NCBI RefSeq assembly: GCF_000006445.2
Contig: NC_006046.2
Coordinates: 1,116,001-1,180,000 of the forward strand
Source of the DNA: Debaryomyces hansenii CBS767
Lineage: Eukaryota > Ascomycota > Pichiomycetes > Serinales > Debaryomycetaceae
Length of the DNA stretch: 64,000 bases
Reading direction: 5' to 3'
Every line of letters begins with the position of its first letter. The first letter of the stretch is position 1. The notes below the pieces were generated by a model that was given only the letters and a program-made list of their open reading frames with translations, was not told the DNA's origin and searched no databases. The position numbers were made by a program, and so were the translations under genes. This document shows positions 9,901 to 20,415 of this stretch, piece after piece.

Positions 9901-10893
9901 TCATTCGGCCTTTGCCCAGTGGGCATTTTCGACCAACTGTTTTGGGGTCTTCAAGCCACTGGCTACGTCGAATATTTTTTGCTTATCGGCGAGCGACAAG
10001 TCTCCATTCTTCATCAATTGCAGTTTTGTGAAGAGGGCAGACTTCAATGCTTCCGGATCTTTGAACTGCGACTTGTCTACTGGAAAGTCGGCTACCTCAC
10101 CTTTGACAACTTCCTTGATTCTGGTGGATAATTTTTCAGTGTTGACGTCAAGTGTGAAGTTTGATTGCAAAAGGAAACGGTTTCTGGTAACCCCTGGGGC
10201 CAAGTTGTTGACTATATCTTTTGGAAGCATGTACGGGTATTTTGAGTCGAGTAATGCTTCTTTGGCAACAGATGCCACTCTTGCAGTGGTACAATTGTTG
10301 AAACTGGTAACCTTCCCGTACAAAAACGTGTTGCTGTCCATTTGCGGTTTGTATGGTCCGTATGTGATGTTCTTCGATTTGATCGGTTGCACGTCAATGG
10401 CCTTTTGTCTTCTAGGTTCTCTTGGTCTCGTCGTCCTCTTCGCTGGTCTGGCACTTCCAGCACTACTTGTGGCTGATGCACCTCCTGCACCACCTGCTCT
10501 AGGAGATCTAGGGCCCTTATAACCACTTCCTTGTCTATTTGGCCCTCTAGTTTCAATCTTGGCGTTGAATAACGGGTGGTCGGTCACTTGCACTTTTTCG
10601 GTTCTGGCCTTTACCGTCTTATCTGCTGGTCCTCTAGCCTTACGGGCAGCCCCCTGGGCTGCTCCTTGACTTCCCCTTGGCTTGTTCAAACCTCCTGCAG
10701 CCCCTGAACCTTGTTTTTCCGCTATCTTCTTGGTCGTCGAACTGATCTTGTCGATCCTGCTCAAGAGATCGGTCAAAAACATCGACTCTTTTCCTGACTC
10801 GCTTGAGTACTCACGGATCCCCAAACGCCCGCCAGAACGCTTGAACAAATGCTCAACAGCAAATCGTCCGTTCATCAATCCACTTCTAAGCAT
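9901..10893 (-). CDS. Predicted mitochondrial protein, possibly small-subunit ribosomal protein Rsm28
   Basis: From the ATG at 10893 the product is 330 aa and begins with an arginine-rich, acid-free presequence (MLRSGLMNGRFAVEHLFKRSGG) typical of matrix import. A frame-compatible upstream ATG at 10989 would add 32 residues without targeting character, so I prefer the internal start. After an Ala/Gly/Pro/Lys-rich low-complexity linker (about 60-190) comes a conserved-looking C-terminal domain (KNITYGPYKPQMDSNTFLYG to the end). Size and layout resemble the mitochondrial 37S ribosomal protein Rsm28, but this is recall-based and tentative. The gene is divergent from ATP1 and shares its CCAAT-containing promoter, which fits a mitochondrial role. 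Confidence 0.5.
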   Translation of the reverse strand: MLRSGLMNGRFAVEHLFKRSGGRLGIREYSSESGKESMFLTDLLSRIDKISSTTKKIAEKQGSGAAGGLNKPRGSQGAAQGAARKARGPADKTVKARTEKVQVTDHPLFNAKIETRGPNRQGSGYKGPRSPRAGGAGGASATSSAGSARPAKRTTRPREPRRQKAIDVQPIKSKNITYGPYKPQMDSNTFLYGKVTSFNNCTTARVASVAKEALLDSKYPYMLPKDIVNNLAPGVTRNRFLLQSNFTLDVNTEKLSTRIKEVVKGEVADFPVDKSQFKDPEALKSALFTKLQLMKNGDLSLADKQKIFDVASGLKTPKQLVENAHWAKAE

Positions 10894-10989
10894 ATTTCTG
10901 TATTGGCTATCTGTTTGGTTCAAAATCACCGCTACAAAGACTCGAAATTCATATTTAGTACCGTTCTGTGAAATTTTTCGGTGCGACAT

Positions 10990-11290
10990 AGACTTCCTAA
11001 ACCAGTAATATATACATATCCGTTCCGCATACCCTTGCCCAGGAAATTACATAATATGCCAAAGGTTACCCTGACGCCTCTCGGCCAATCAAAGCGTGTA
11101 TTCATGGACTAAAAAGTTTTCCGATCCATTCGCACAGTTTGGCCGAAATTGGTTGGTTAAACAGTTCAACGAGTCGATTCAAAATATATAGGATATTTCA
11201 TCTAATAAAAGGATATATTTAGTCTTTTTTTTGTATTTAATTGCAAGTTTTAAAGAACAATATTTTATTTCTTTAATTTCAAAGTAGATA
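10990..11290. promoter_or_regulatory. Divergent promoter of ATP1 and a mitochondrial-protein gene, with CCAAT boxes
   Basis: CCAAT is present at 11085-11089 and ATTGG (its complement) at 11148-11152. These are the core sites of the Hap2/3/5 complex, which in yeasts activates respiratory genes. A long T-tract lies at 11224-11231, before the ATP1 start. The motifs are seen directly; Hap binding is inferred. Confidence 0.6.
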
Positions 11291-13395
11291 ATGTTGTCAG
11301 CTCGTCCTGTTTTACGTAGTGCTGCTCGTTCAGTTGCTGCCGTTTCTAGAAACTTACGTGTCGTATGTATAAAATTGTTTGAATAGCCGTCGACGGAAGA
11401 ATTGATTGATTGAGAGACAGGAAGGAGAGGGAAGTGAATTGAGGTGAATAGGAGACCAAGGGAGAGATATGAAGATGAAATGATGACGGAGGGAAGGTGA
11501 ATGACGAATTGAAACTAGCCGCCGGGGAAAAGTGAAAAGTTGGCGATTGGGGTGAAAACTGAAGATAATCAATCAATTGTGCCAGAGCGGATGGTGTCGG
11601 GAGAGTAGCGACACCGAATCGTGACTAGGAGGATATACTAACTGAAAACAGGCTCGTCCAACTCAATTAGCCGCTAGATGTTACGCTTCTACCAAGGCTG
11701 CACCAACTGAAGTTTCTTCTATCTTAGAAGAAAGAATTAGAGGTGTCTCTGATGAAGCCAACTTGAACGAAACCGGTAGAGTTTTGTCTGTTGGGTATGT
11801 ATACATTGAATATTGATTGATGGTGGTGGATTGTGTGGTGAAAGGACCAGGTCGCGGGTTTGAATCGGCACCCGACCAATTAGAATTTAATAAATTCCCA
11901 GCGAGTGAAAAATCCCACCACCATTTATCCGACCAACATCACACTTATAGACTCTTATACTAACAATTATAGTGATGGTATCGCCCGTGTTTTCGGTTTA
12001 AACAACTGTCAAGCCTCTGAATTGGTTGAATTCACCTCCGGTGTTAAGGGTATGGCCTTGAACTTGGAAGCCGGTCAAGTCGGTATTGTCTTGTTCGGTT
12101 CCGACAGAGCTGTCAAGGAAGGTGAAACCGTCAAGAGAACTGGTAAGATTGTCGAAGTCCCAACCGGTCCTGAATTATTAGGTCGTGTTGTCGACGGTTT
12201 AGGTAACCCAATTGATGGTAAGGGACCATTGAACGCTTCTTCCACCTCCAAGGCTGAAGTCAAGGCCCCAGGTATTTTACCAAGAACCTCTGTTTTTGAA
12301 CCAATGCAAACCGGTTTAAAGTCTGTTGATGCTTTAGTCCCAGTCGGTAGAGGTCAAAGAGAATTGATTATTGGTGATCGTCAAACCGGTAAGACCACTG
12401 TTGCCTTAGATACCATCTTGAACCAAAAGAGATGGAACGATGGAAAGGATGAATCTAAGAAGTTATACTGTGTTTACGTTGCCATTGGTCAAAAGAGATC
12501 CACTGTTGCTCAATTAGTTCAAACTTTAGAACAAAACGATGCCTTGAAATACTCCATTATTGTTGCTGCTACTGCTTCTGAAGCCGCTCCATTACAATTC
12601 TTGGCTCCTTTCACTGCTTGTGCTATTGGTGAATGGTTCAGAGACAACGGTAGACACGCCATGATTACTTACGATGATTTATCTAAGCAAGCTGTCGCCT
12701 ACCGTCAATTATCCTTATTATTAAGACGTCCTCCAGGTCGTGAAGCTTACCCAGGTGATGTTTTCTACTTACATTCCAGATTATTGGAAAGAGCTGCTAA
12801 GATGTCTGATGCTAACGGTGGTGGTTCTTTAACCGCTTTACCAATCATTGAAACCCAAGGTGGTGATGTCTCTGCTTATATTCCAACTAACGTTATTTCC
12901 ATTACTGATGGTCAAATTTTCTTGGAAGCCGAATTATTCTACAAGGGTATTAGACCAGCTATTAACGTCGGTTTATCCGTTTCCCGTGTTGGTTCTGCTG
13001 CTCAAGTTAAAGCTATGAAACAAGTTGCTGGTTCATTAAAATTGTACTTGGCTCAATACAGAGAAGTTGCTGCATTCGCTCAATTCGGTTCTGATTTAGA
13101 TGCTTCTACTAAGCAAACCTTAAACAGAGGTGAAAGATTAACCAACATATTAAAACAAAAGCAAGGTTCCCCATTAGCTGCTGAAGAACAAGTTCCATTA
13201 ATTTATGCTGGTGTTAACGGTTTCTTAGATGAAGTCGCCTTAGACAGATTAGCTGAATTCGAAGAATCTTTCGCATCTCACTTAAAGTCTAATGATTCCG
13301 ATATCTTAGATGCCATTCGTGAAAAGGGTGAATTATCTAAGGAACTCTTAGAAAAATTGAGATCCACCACTGAATCTTTCGTTGCTTCTTTCTAA
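11291..13395 (+). CDS. ATP1: Mitochondrial F1-ATP synthase subunit alpha (two introns)
   Basis: Exons are 11291-11362, 11652-11794 and 11973-13395. The spliced frame has 546 codons including the stop, giving 545 aa, the same length as S. cerevisiae Atp1. Exon 1 encodes the start of the presequence ([20 protein letters not shown]). Exon 2 finishes it and begins the mature protein ([10 protein letters not shown]). Exon 3 holds the P-loop GDRQTGKTT and the signature [17 protein letters not shown]. The protein is the non-catalytic alpha subunit of F1, alternating with beta in the matrix. Codon use is strongly biased (GGT, GAA, TTA/TTG, AGA), as in highly expressed genes. S. cerevisiae ATP1 has no intron. 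Both junctions have GTATGT and TACTAAC and restore the conserved sequence LSVGDGIARV exactly. Confidence 0.97.
11363..11651 (+). other. ATP1: ATP1 intron 1 (289 nt)
   Basis: Donor GTATGT at 11363, branch site TACTAAC at 11636-11642, acceptor CAG ending at 11651; phase 0. The body is markedly purine-rich on the coding strand (GGAAGGAGAGGGAAG and similar), with few T-rich segments. A box-C-like ATGATGA (11480-11486) and a CTGA (11559-11562) occur, but no terminal stem pairs them, so I do not call a snoRNA. Confidence 0.95.
11795..11972 (+). other. ATP1: ATP1 intron 2 (178 nt) with nested hairpins
   Basis: Donor GTATGT at 11795-11800, branch TACTAAC at 11958-11964, acceptor TAG ending at 11972; phase 2. 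Complementary arms 11820-11832 (ATGGTGGTGGATT) and 11911-11924 (AATCCCACCACCAT) pair almost perfectly with a one-base bulge. An inner pair, 11850-11859 with 11870-11877, forms a second stem. Folding would shorten the donor-to-branch distance. Confidence 0.93.
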
Positions 13396-13692
13396 GTTTA
13401 TGAATCCTAATGATTTATTATGATTTAAGATAATAATAATTCTTAGATGACACGAATGCTCTTTAGATGAAACGTTTAGGCATTGTTTTCAATTTTTATA
13501 TACATTTTAACAAAACAAAAGATTTTATATTTGAATAAATTTATGTATTTGATATTTAAATTTGGTGATGTAGCGTAATTTTTAATCCCCATGTCGCGTT
13601 AAATCTCATCAACGGTTTTTCCCAAGGCTCGTTAACATATTCATTCAACTACGAGTATATTAGCGTTGCATTGATATCATTTGAGATACATA

Positions 13693-15543
13693 ATGGGCAA
13701 GAAGTCTAAGTCTAAAGTCCCTCAACAGAAATTGGATTTATCCGAGGAAATAATTAGTAATGAATCTAGGAAAGTTGCAGATTATGATTATGACTTATTA
13801 CAAAGTGGTAATCCTGATAAACAATTTGAAAATGACTTAGATTATCTACTTGAATCAGTAGATAATCAACCAATGAGAAGATCAGATGCTAAAGAGCTGT
13901 TTATACCTGATGAGATAGCTAACTATGAGGAGGCAATCTCGAACGATGGGCCAGTGCTGAAAGGCAGAAGGGCTAAAAAGTTCAAAATAACGCTAACCGA
14001 TATCACGAAAGATATAAATGATATCAATTTCTCTTCTGATAGTGAACATGAGAAACCTATTGAGACGTCGAAGACGAAGAAAGAGAAAACTAAAACTAAA
14101 ACCAAAACCAAACCTGATTTGGACATAGGAAAACTAGAGAGACGAATTGTGGCAGATAATCCAGATGAAATAGAAAATCATTCGTCTGAATCTGAGGAAA
14201 TAAAGCAAAGACGAAAAGAAAAGAGACAGAGAAAAGATCAAAGACGGAAATTAAGAAAGGCAAACCAACAGGAATCTAATAACGATTCAACTACGGAACA
14301 ACCTGAGCCTCTGAAAAATATAAATGAGAAAATAACATCGAACGAGCCATCTGATCAGGAAATGAAGAAAAAGTCAAAGAAAGATAAGAAGAAGAAGAAG
14401 GAAAAATCCAATACTAATACCAAAATATTCAAAGAAGATATAAAACACGAAGAACTAGAAAATAATAATGGGCCTGATAGCGTTGAATTAACCGAAGAAG
14501 AAATCGCTGAAGCATTGAAAAAAGAAGAAAACGAAATAGATTCAGCTTTGAATGAAAGTCTCAAAAAATCCAAGAGAAAAGATCGTAAGAAGAAGAAACA
14601 GGCGAGGGACGAAAATCCAAATAAGGAACAGTCACCAGACTCAACGATACTAGTTAGTAAGACAGATGAATTGGTCACGCTTGATGAGTTAAAGAGTCAG
14701 AAAGTTGTGGACCAAGAATATTCTATTTATGACGAAGAAGCAAATTTAACCCGTAAAGAAAGAGATAGATTGCATCGTGAAAGACTGTCAGAAACATCCT
14801 ATAAAGAACTGAAGGATAAACATAGCCCTTTTGATGTTACACTAAGATCAACAATGAAAACTAATACCAACAAGAAATATTCTGACTCGTTACCTGCTGT
14901 TCAATGTATTAAGACAATCATTGGTCTTTCGCACCAACAGATTTTATCTCTTTCTTTATCTGATGTTAAAATCAAAACAATTGTTTCGTCCTCTTCGATT
15001 TCGAAGTTTGCACATCATGTATTAAAGTTTGTTATCAAGTATTCGCATGATCTATTTAGTGACGACCAAAAGAAACTAACTTTTTTCAAATTATGTATGA
15101 ATGTTGCATTATATGAGTCATCTGGGTTTAGGAAGACGGTTCAGTCATGTCCTTATGTACTTGAATGGTTCGGCCATTATGACGAATTAACCTTGGAACA
15201 GACGCACACTAGGCTAACTCCTTCTAGTCGAAATATCCATCAAAATAACTTCGATTATTCAGTGTTGGCATATATCGGCCATGTATTAATTTGGGCAGCA
15301 TATCAGCAACGTCTGAACCATATGCCTACCTTTTTCAACAAATACAATATAGAATTGTCTGTCAATGAAATTGAAAGAAGTATCGGTGGTTTCCATTTAT
15401 GGGATCGTTTGAGAAAGATGCATGACACGATGAATTCAAAGAGATGGAAACATGTTGTGAAATTTAGACAAGCATTTGCATACGAAGAGGACCAATTTAT
15501 GTTAATTTTACGATTCATGGATGTTGATAGTACCATACCTTAA
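13693..15543 (+). CDS. Lysine-rich, probably nuclear or nucleolar protein of unknown function
   Basis: Product of 616 aa from the first ATG (MGKKSKSKV). Residues 1 to about 390 are highly charged, with long runs of Lys/Glu and several KKKK-type clusters that look like nuclear or nucleolar localisation signals and coiled coil. The last 220 residues or so (from SLPAVQCIKTIIGLSHQQIL) are different in character: hydrophobic-helical, likely a folded domain, with well-spaced Trp and His residues. I do not recognise the family. The basic low-complexity N-terminus plus a helical C-terminus is common in ribosome-biogenesis and chromatin factors, but this is only analogy. It follows ATP1 on the same strand after about 300 bp. 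Confidence 0.8.
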   Translation: MGKKSKSKVPQQKLDLSEEIISNESRKVADYDYDLLQSGNPDKQFENDLDYLLESVDNQPMRRSDAKELFIPDEIANYEEAISNDGPVLKGRRAKKFKITLTDITKDINDINFSSDSEHEKPIETSKTKKEKTKTKTKTKPDLDIGKLERRIVADNPDEIENHSSESEEIKQRRKEKRQRKDQRRKLRKANQQESNNDSTTEQPEPLKNINEKITSNEPSDQEMKKKSKKDKKKKKEKSNTNTKIFKEDIKHEELENNNGPDSVELTEEEIAEALKKEENEIDSALNESLKKSKRKDRKKKKQARDENPNKEQSPDSTILVSKTDELVTLDELKSQKVVDQEYSIYDEEANLTRKERDRLHRERLSETSYKELKDKHSPFDVTLRSTMKTNTNKKYSDSLPAVQCIKTIIGLSHQQILSLSLSDVKIKTIVSSSSISKFAHHVLKFVIKYSHDLFSDDQKKLTFFKLCMNVALYESSGFRKTVQSCPYVLEWFGHYDELTLEQTHTRLTPSSRNIHQNNFDYSVLAYIGHVLIWAAYQQRLNHMPTFFNKYNIELSVNEIERSIGGFHLWDRLRKMHDTMNSKRWKHVVKFRQAFAYEEDQFMLILRFMDVDSTIP

Positions 15544-15685
15544 AACAATATCCTTATATACAATCGAGCCGATGGCAAACCATTCGTCATTTTATTTAAT
15601 TATATAGAGCTATGACTAATAAATATTCCGATATGGAGCAACATGGCATAGCATATATGTAGTTATAATACTGATCTCTATCTAT

Positions 15686-16609
15686 ATGATTGAACTATAT
15701 TTCATACAGGACTTCTGCAACATGAACTTGAGAAACGATTTTTCAATCAGATCTACACGAAGAGAGGCTAGGTTGATTTCGATAAGAGGAATGGCTTTCA
15801 AATTACTAGTATTAAAGAATGATTGGTTCTTTAAACCTAATTCTGAATTTCCTGATTTCGAAAAGTTAACAAAACTTATAAATAAGGCGTATAGTAAAGC
15901 TCGCTATAAGTTTGACATTATTACAACTCAAAGAATTAAAGATCCTACTACATTTCTTGAGGATTTTTCCATTGACAACAATAAGAGATTTTGTTTCTTC
16001 ATATTGCTTGGATCTGAGAGTCTGTTTGATAAAATCCGCTTAGAGGACAATTTTGAAAGGGATTTTAGCATTCCCAACCGCAATTTAGAGGAGAGTTATG
16101 CTTGTGACATTCCGGAGAAATATTACGATTTGCTTGGCTTTGATAACACTTCAGAGATCGAGATCGAGGAAGTAGATTGTAACTATGTTTTAGATGACAC
16201 CGTGTTGAAAAGGGTGTTGGGAACAGCTGGATTAAAGGACTGCAGTAAAGAGGAAGGAGAAGTGAATGATACAAGTGAACTCGCACTCACTTGTTTTACA
16301 TCGTTCATGAGAAATACTGCACCCCAGATTCTTGATACAGTGATTTATAAGTACTTACTTGAGCCTAGATATATGTCTTCACACCAACTCTTAAACACGG
16401 CAACGATGAAAGTGATGCTCCACGCAGAGGTTATACGTGAGCATAAGTTGGTCGAGTATTATTCTTCCAAATGTGGATTTGAGTTCTCTTCTGAAATATT
16501 GATCGAAGTCGATGATAACGGGAAATTGAAGAACAATCCTTTTGAGGACAATATTCTCGCTACAGGGAACTTCCATGTATCATTTATTCATAGAGAGATA
16601 CATATTTGA
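15686..16609 (+). CDS. GNAT-like N-acetyltransferase domain protein
   Basis: Product of 307 aa; a second in-frame Met at codon 13 (15722) is an alternative start. The beginning (KLTKLINKAYSKARYKF...) resembles the first helix-loop of fungal GNAT proteins. The C-terminal part has the typical GNAT ending (REHKLVEYYSSKCGFEF), the motif-B-like segment before the last strands. A central variable, acidic segment may be an insertion. The canonical acetyl-CoA pyrophosphate loop (Q/RxxGxG/A) is not obvious, so activity is uncertain. It is convergent with the APE2-type gene. Confidence 0.6.
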   Translation: MIELYFIQDFCNMNLRNDFSIRSTRREARLISIRGMAFKLLVLKNDWFFKPNSEFPDFEKLTKLINKAYSKARYKFDIITTQRIKDPTTFLEDFSIDNNKRFCFFILLGSESLFDKIRLEDNFERDFSIPNRNLEESYACDIPEKYYDLLGFDNTSEIEIEEVDCNYVLDDTVLKRVLGTAGLKDCSKEEGEVNDTSELALTCFTSFMRNTAPQILDTVIYKYLLEPRYMSSHQLLNTATMKVMLHAEVIREHKLVEYYSSKCGFEFSSEILIEVDDNGKLKNNPFEDNILATGNFHVSFIHREIHI

Positions 16610-16732
16610 CCTTATATTTTTAATGTAGAAATTTATATTGATAAGGGAATACATACAAAAGCAAATTGTGATATCCAACGAGCATATTAACCCGTTAACA
16701 TATTACAACTTACTTTTATGATCCACGCATAG

Positions 16733-19586
16733 TTATTTTGAATACCCATTAGAAGATAACCATTTTGTAATAGCATCAGAATCACGAGTAGCCCAAGCAC
16801 TCTTAGCAGTAATCATATCCATGGATTGAGCTAAACCCTGATCAAACCCTTTGGTGTTTTTGGATTTGAAAAATGACTGAACTTTTTCCTTTTGCTCCTT
16901 TTTAGTAAATCCACAGGAAGCAAGCGTAACAACAGAACCTAACATAGATAATCCCGGAGGCAATAATTTGTAGACTTCATCCCAATTAATAGTCAACCAA
17001 GTCCATAATTTTTCAATACCTAATCTATGTGATCTCAAGCCTTGCATTGGAATGTAAATATCTTGAGCCTTAACAATATCAGTCTTCAATAACAATCCGG
17101 TAACCTTATCTAAGATAGCTTCATCGCTGAATCTACCAAGAGATCTCAATGCAGAAATCTTCTCTTCAACAGATTGTGGATTCTTATAGATATTGAATAA
17201 TTGATCAAAAGTTTCCGAATTACCATTCTTAGCAACAGTGTTGAAGATAGAGGTTCTTAAATTAGGGTGAATAGCTTTTTTATCGCCATCTACGAATTTT
17301 TTGAAACAGTTTTTAGCATATTCAACGCTTTCTTTATGACCTGCATTTGCAGCAGAAGCAAACAAAGACGATTTCAATTGTTGATCAGCAAATGAATCTT
17401 TTTCGCTGAATTCCCAACCCACAGATCTCAATTTATCACCAATTAAATCAATGGTAAATGTATTTAAGGCATCCTTAATTTCTTCAGGTTCAAAAATAAA
17501 AGCTGCCTTAATTGTACCAATTCTAGTTAAAATTTCATCCCAAACAACATAGTTGGATTCATTGGACCACGATTTAACTAAATTCAAGAAATCAGTAGTG
17601 GAGACAAAACCAGAAGAAGCTAATGAACCCGCATCAGCCACCAAACCAACACGATCTTCAACCGATAATTTGCCATCGACACCTGCTTTTCCTAATTTAC
17701 TCCAGCGTGATGATTCGTAGGCTGTACGATAGATACCAGCTTGGTCACCATTAATTTTAAAGAAATCATCAGATGTAGGAAGCTTCAAAGTTTTCGATCT
17801 TTCATCTAAAACCAACGATTCATCAAGACCATTAGACGTCTTCAAACCCAAGAAAACAGGGTACAAGATTTTATCTTCCTCTGGCTTGACATCACCTGTG
17901 GCCAAGAAACGGTTCTGAGTGACCTGGATTTCGTTACCATTAGTTTCCTTGACGGAAACAATTGGGTAACCAACATTCTTTGTCCAGATGTTCATAACTT
18001 TAATAACATCTTTACCACTAACATCACTTAAAGCTTCCCACAAGTCAGAAGTTTTGGTATTACCCCACTTATGCTTCTTCAAGTAGTTAGAGACACCCTT
18101 AATGAAGACATCTTCCCCTAACCATCTTGAAATCATTTTTAAAAGTGATGAACCTTTTGAGTACGAAATAGCATCGAAAATTTGATTAATTTCATCAGCT
18201 CTTTTTACTGGTACCTCAATTGGATGAGAAGCTCTTAAAGCATCCAAACTTAAAGCATGTTGCAAGGAGTCCGAGACATACGATTCCCAAACCTTCCAAT
18301 CTGGATACAATGCATCGCACGCATACCATGACATCCAAGTTGCAAAACCTTCATTTAACCACAAACCATCCCAAAAGTCCATGGTAACAAGGTTACCAAA
18401 CCATTGATGGGCTAATTCGTGCATGACCACTTCTGTGACCCTTTGCTTCGTATTGATATTAGTGTTGCTTGGGTCTAATAATAAATCTGCTGTTCTATAT
18501 GTGATCAAACCAAAGTTTTCCATGGCACCTGCAGAAAAATCATGAATAGCTACCATGTCACACTTGGGTAATGGATAAGGAATATCAAACTTTTCCTCAA
18601 AGAATTTCAAAGTTTTAGCAGCAATATCAGCAGAATAGGCACCCAAGTGTTCTGAACCTGGAGTGGCATAAACCTTAATTGGAACTCTATAGTCAGACGT
18701 TTCAACGTATTTCAAGTCACCCACGATGAATGCAACCAAGTAAGTCGACATTAAAGGTGTGGTGTTAAAGGAGACCTTCTTCTTGTCATGTCCTAATAAA
18801 TCTGTTTCCTTTTCGTCCATATTGGATAAACAAACTAAATCCTTATGGGAAATCAAGTTGATATCGAATTTCGCTTTTAAAGCAGGTTCATCGAAACATG
18901 GGAACGCACGGCGACAATCAGTAGGCTCCATTTGAGAAGTAGCTAAGTATTTTGTCTTGCCATCTTCTTGATATATAGAAACCTGCCATCTTATCATTCA
19001 ATTCACCAGTGAACTTGATACTCAAGCGTGCATCAGCACCGCTAACCAAGTGATCTGCAAATTTAAAAGTGACCGATTGCTGATCTTCATTAAATTCGAT
19101 TTTTTTAGTTTCAACATCATTAATTTTAGCTTCGTGAATATCAATTTCTAAACAATTCAATGTAACATAGTCAGAATATTCATTGACGTGTAAATCTATT
19201 ATGACTTGCCCATCAAATTTGAAAGTTTCGAAATTAGGCTCCAAAGTCAAATCGTAATGAAGGGGTTTCACGTTTGTTGGTAAAACCTCTCTATCTTGGG
19301 GAACGACTTGAGATGAAGAAGACTCAGTATTATTTCTGCACATGCTTTTAATTAGAGACAGTTGACTATGATGATTTCGTTTAAACCTAAGTGCAATTGA
19401 CTTGAATAAAGACGTCAGACCGTTTACTGATGGCAAATAACTCTTAAATTTGTGTGGTGCGTGTGAGAACGAAATCCGACGATTTTGTTGGTAAATATGG
19501 TTCCTAGTGTTAGGGCTGGCCTTGTTGAAAGATGCTCTAAGCGGAGTCAATCGGTTCTTGCAATTGACAAGAAGATACCTGCTCAT
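16733..19586 (-). CDS. APE2: APE2/AAP1-type M1 aminopeptidase, interrupted by a frameshift
   Basis: Two overlapping frames together encode one M1 metallo-aminopeptidase of about 950 aa (S. cerevisiae Ape2 is 952). The first (19586 to about 18975) has an Arg-rich N-terminal extension of mitochondrial type, then the family opening (LPTNVKPLHYDLTLEP) up to GELNDKMAGFY. The second resumes at YQEDGKTKYLATSQ and continues to the stop at 16733, with GAMEN (substrate binding) and HELAHQW...NEGF (zinc ligands). At 18974 the two frames are joined by a single extra base, where relatives have about three residues (GFYRSxY). That equals a net 8-nt loss and shifts the frame. No GTATGT donor is nearby, so an intron does not explain it. 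Both halves are well conserved, so a recent mutation or a sequencing/assembly error is likelier than an old pseudogene. Confidence 0.85.
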
Positions 19587-19881
19587 CTTTCAATCGTATT
19601 TTTATAATTGAAAAATGTTGAATAATGGAATTTTTTCACTTTTCAGCAAGCCGTACCCGACCAATTTCATAATATTCTACGGTATACAAGAATAGATAAT
19701 ACAATGTGATACAATATAAATTCAATTTGAAAGAAAATGTTAATAGTTACAGGAAATAGACAAAAATAAATCGATATTTATTGGCAACTTGTTTCCGCAA
19801 TCAAGTAAATGTGAACTATTTTAAATAGCTAGATGTCAATTAAACACCCCGTATGTAATTGTAAAGTTGTAAAACGGTAAC

Positions 19882-20415
19882 TTAAGCAGTTCTTTGTATT
19901 AAGTGAATACCACTATCACTTTCAATGATATCACTGATCTCACCAACATTTAATCCGAACGCAGCTTCTTCGAAAGAAGGTTGCATTTGACCCTTACCGA
20001 AAAATCCTAAGTCACCACCTTGAGCATGAGACGAGCAGTCACTTTCAGTGGAAGCTAAGTCTTGTAAACTGATTTCTCCACCCAATATTTTGTCTTGATA
20101 CAGCTTCAACAACAAAATAGCTTCGTCTCTTGTTCTGGTTATTCCATCCGGATATTTCCACGATTTCGGTCTTCTCGATTGATTACTCTTAACCAAAATA
20201 TGAGATGCACGAACCTTACCATCTTCAGGAATAACAGGCTTATTTCCGTTTGCCTTATATTTAGCTATGTATTTCTGCAACTTGTCATTATCGGTTCCAA
20301 ACGGTGGTTCCCAAGATGATTCTTTAGTGGCTTGATTTAAATAATATTCTTTATTATGCGTACGGGATACACGAATGGCCCAGTTTATTGGTAATCCAGT
20401 TTCAGTATCTGACAT
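19882..20415 (-). CDS. ESS1: Ess1/Pin1-type peptidyl-prolyl cis-trans isomerase
   Basis: Product of 177 aa. An N-terminal WW domain (about residues 8-38, INWAIRVSRTHNKEYYLN...ESSWEPP) binds phospho-Ser/Thr-Pro. A parvulin rotamase domain follows (from VRASHILVKS to HLIQRTA), with the catalytic Cys in ESDCSSHAQGGDLGFFGKGQM and Phe in PSFEEAAF. In yeast Ess1 isomerises the RNA polymerase II C-terminal domain and is essential. The linker between domains looks longer and more ordered (LQKYIAKYKANGNK) than in human Pin1, as known for Candida Ess1. URA6 and the SDR gene lie on the same strand upstream. Confidence 0.97.
   Translation of the reverse strand: MSDTETGLPINWAIRVSRTHNKEYYLNQATKESSWEPPFGTDNDKLQKYIAKYKANGNKPVIPEDGKVRASHILVKSNQSRRPKSWKYPDGITRTRDEAILLLKLYQDKILGGEISLQDLASTESDCSSHAQGGDLGFFGKGQMQPSFEEAAFGLNVGEISDIIESDSGIHLIQRTA

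Noticed and set aside
11480..11562. Box C/D snoRNA inside ATP1 intron 1 (ATGATGA ... CTGA)
   Set aside because: No complementary terminal stem flanks the boxes, and no C'/D' pair or rRNA-complementary guide was recognised; the motifs are short enough to arise by chance.
11850..11877. tRNA-like T-arm (GGGTTTGAATCGGCACCC) in ATP1 intron 2
   Set aside because: No acceptor, D or anticodon arms around it; it is better explained as the inner stem of the intron hairpin.
18970..18980. Intron or second gene explaining the APE2 frame change
   Set aside because: No GTATGT or TACTAAC nearby, and only one extra base separates the two conserved frames.
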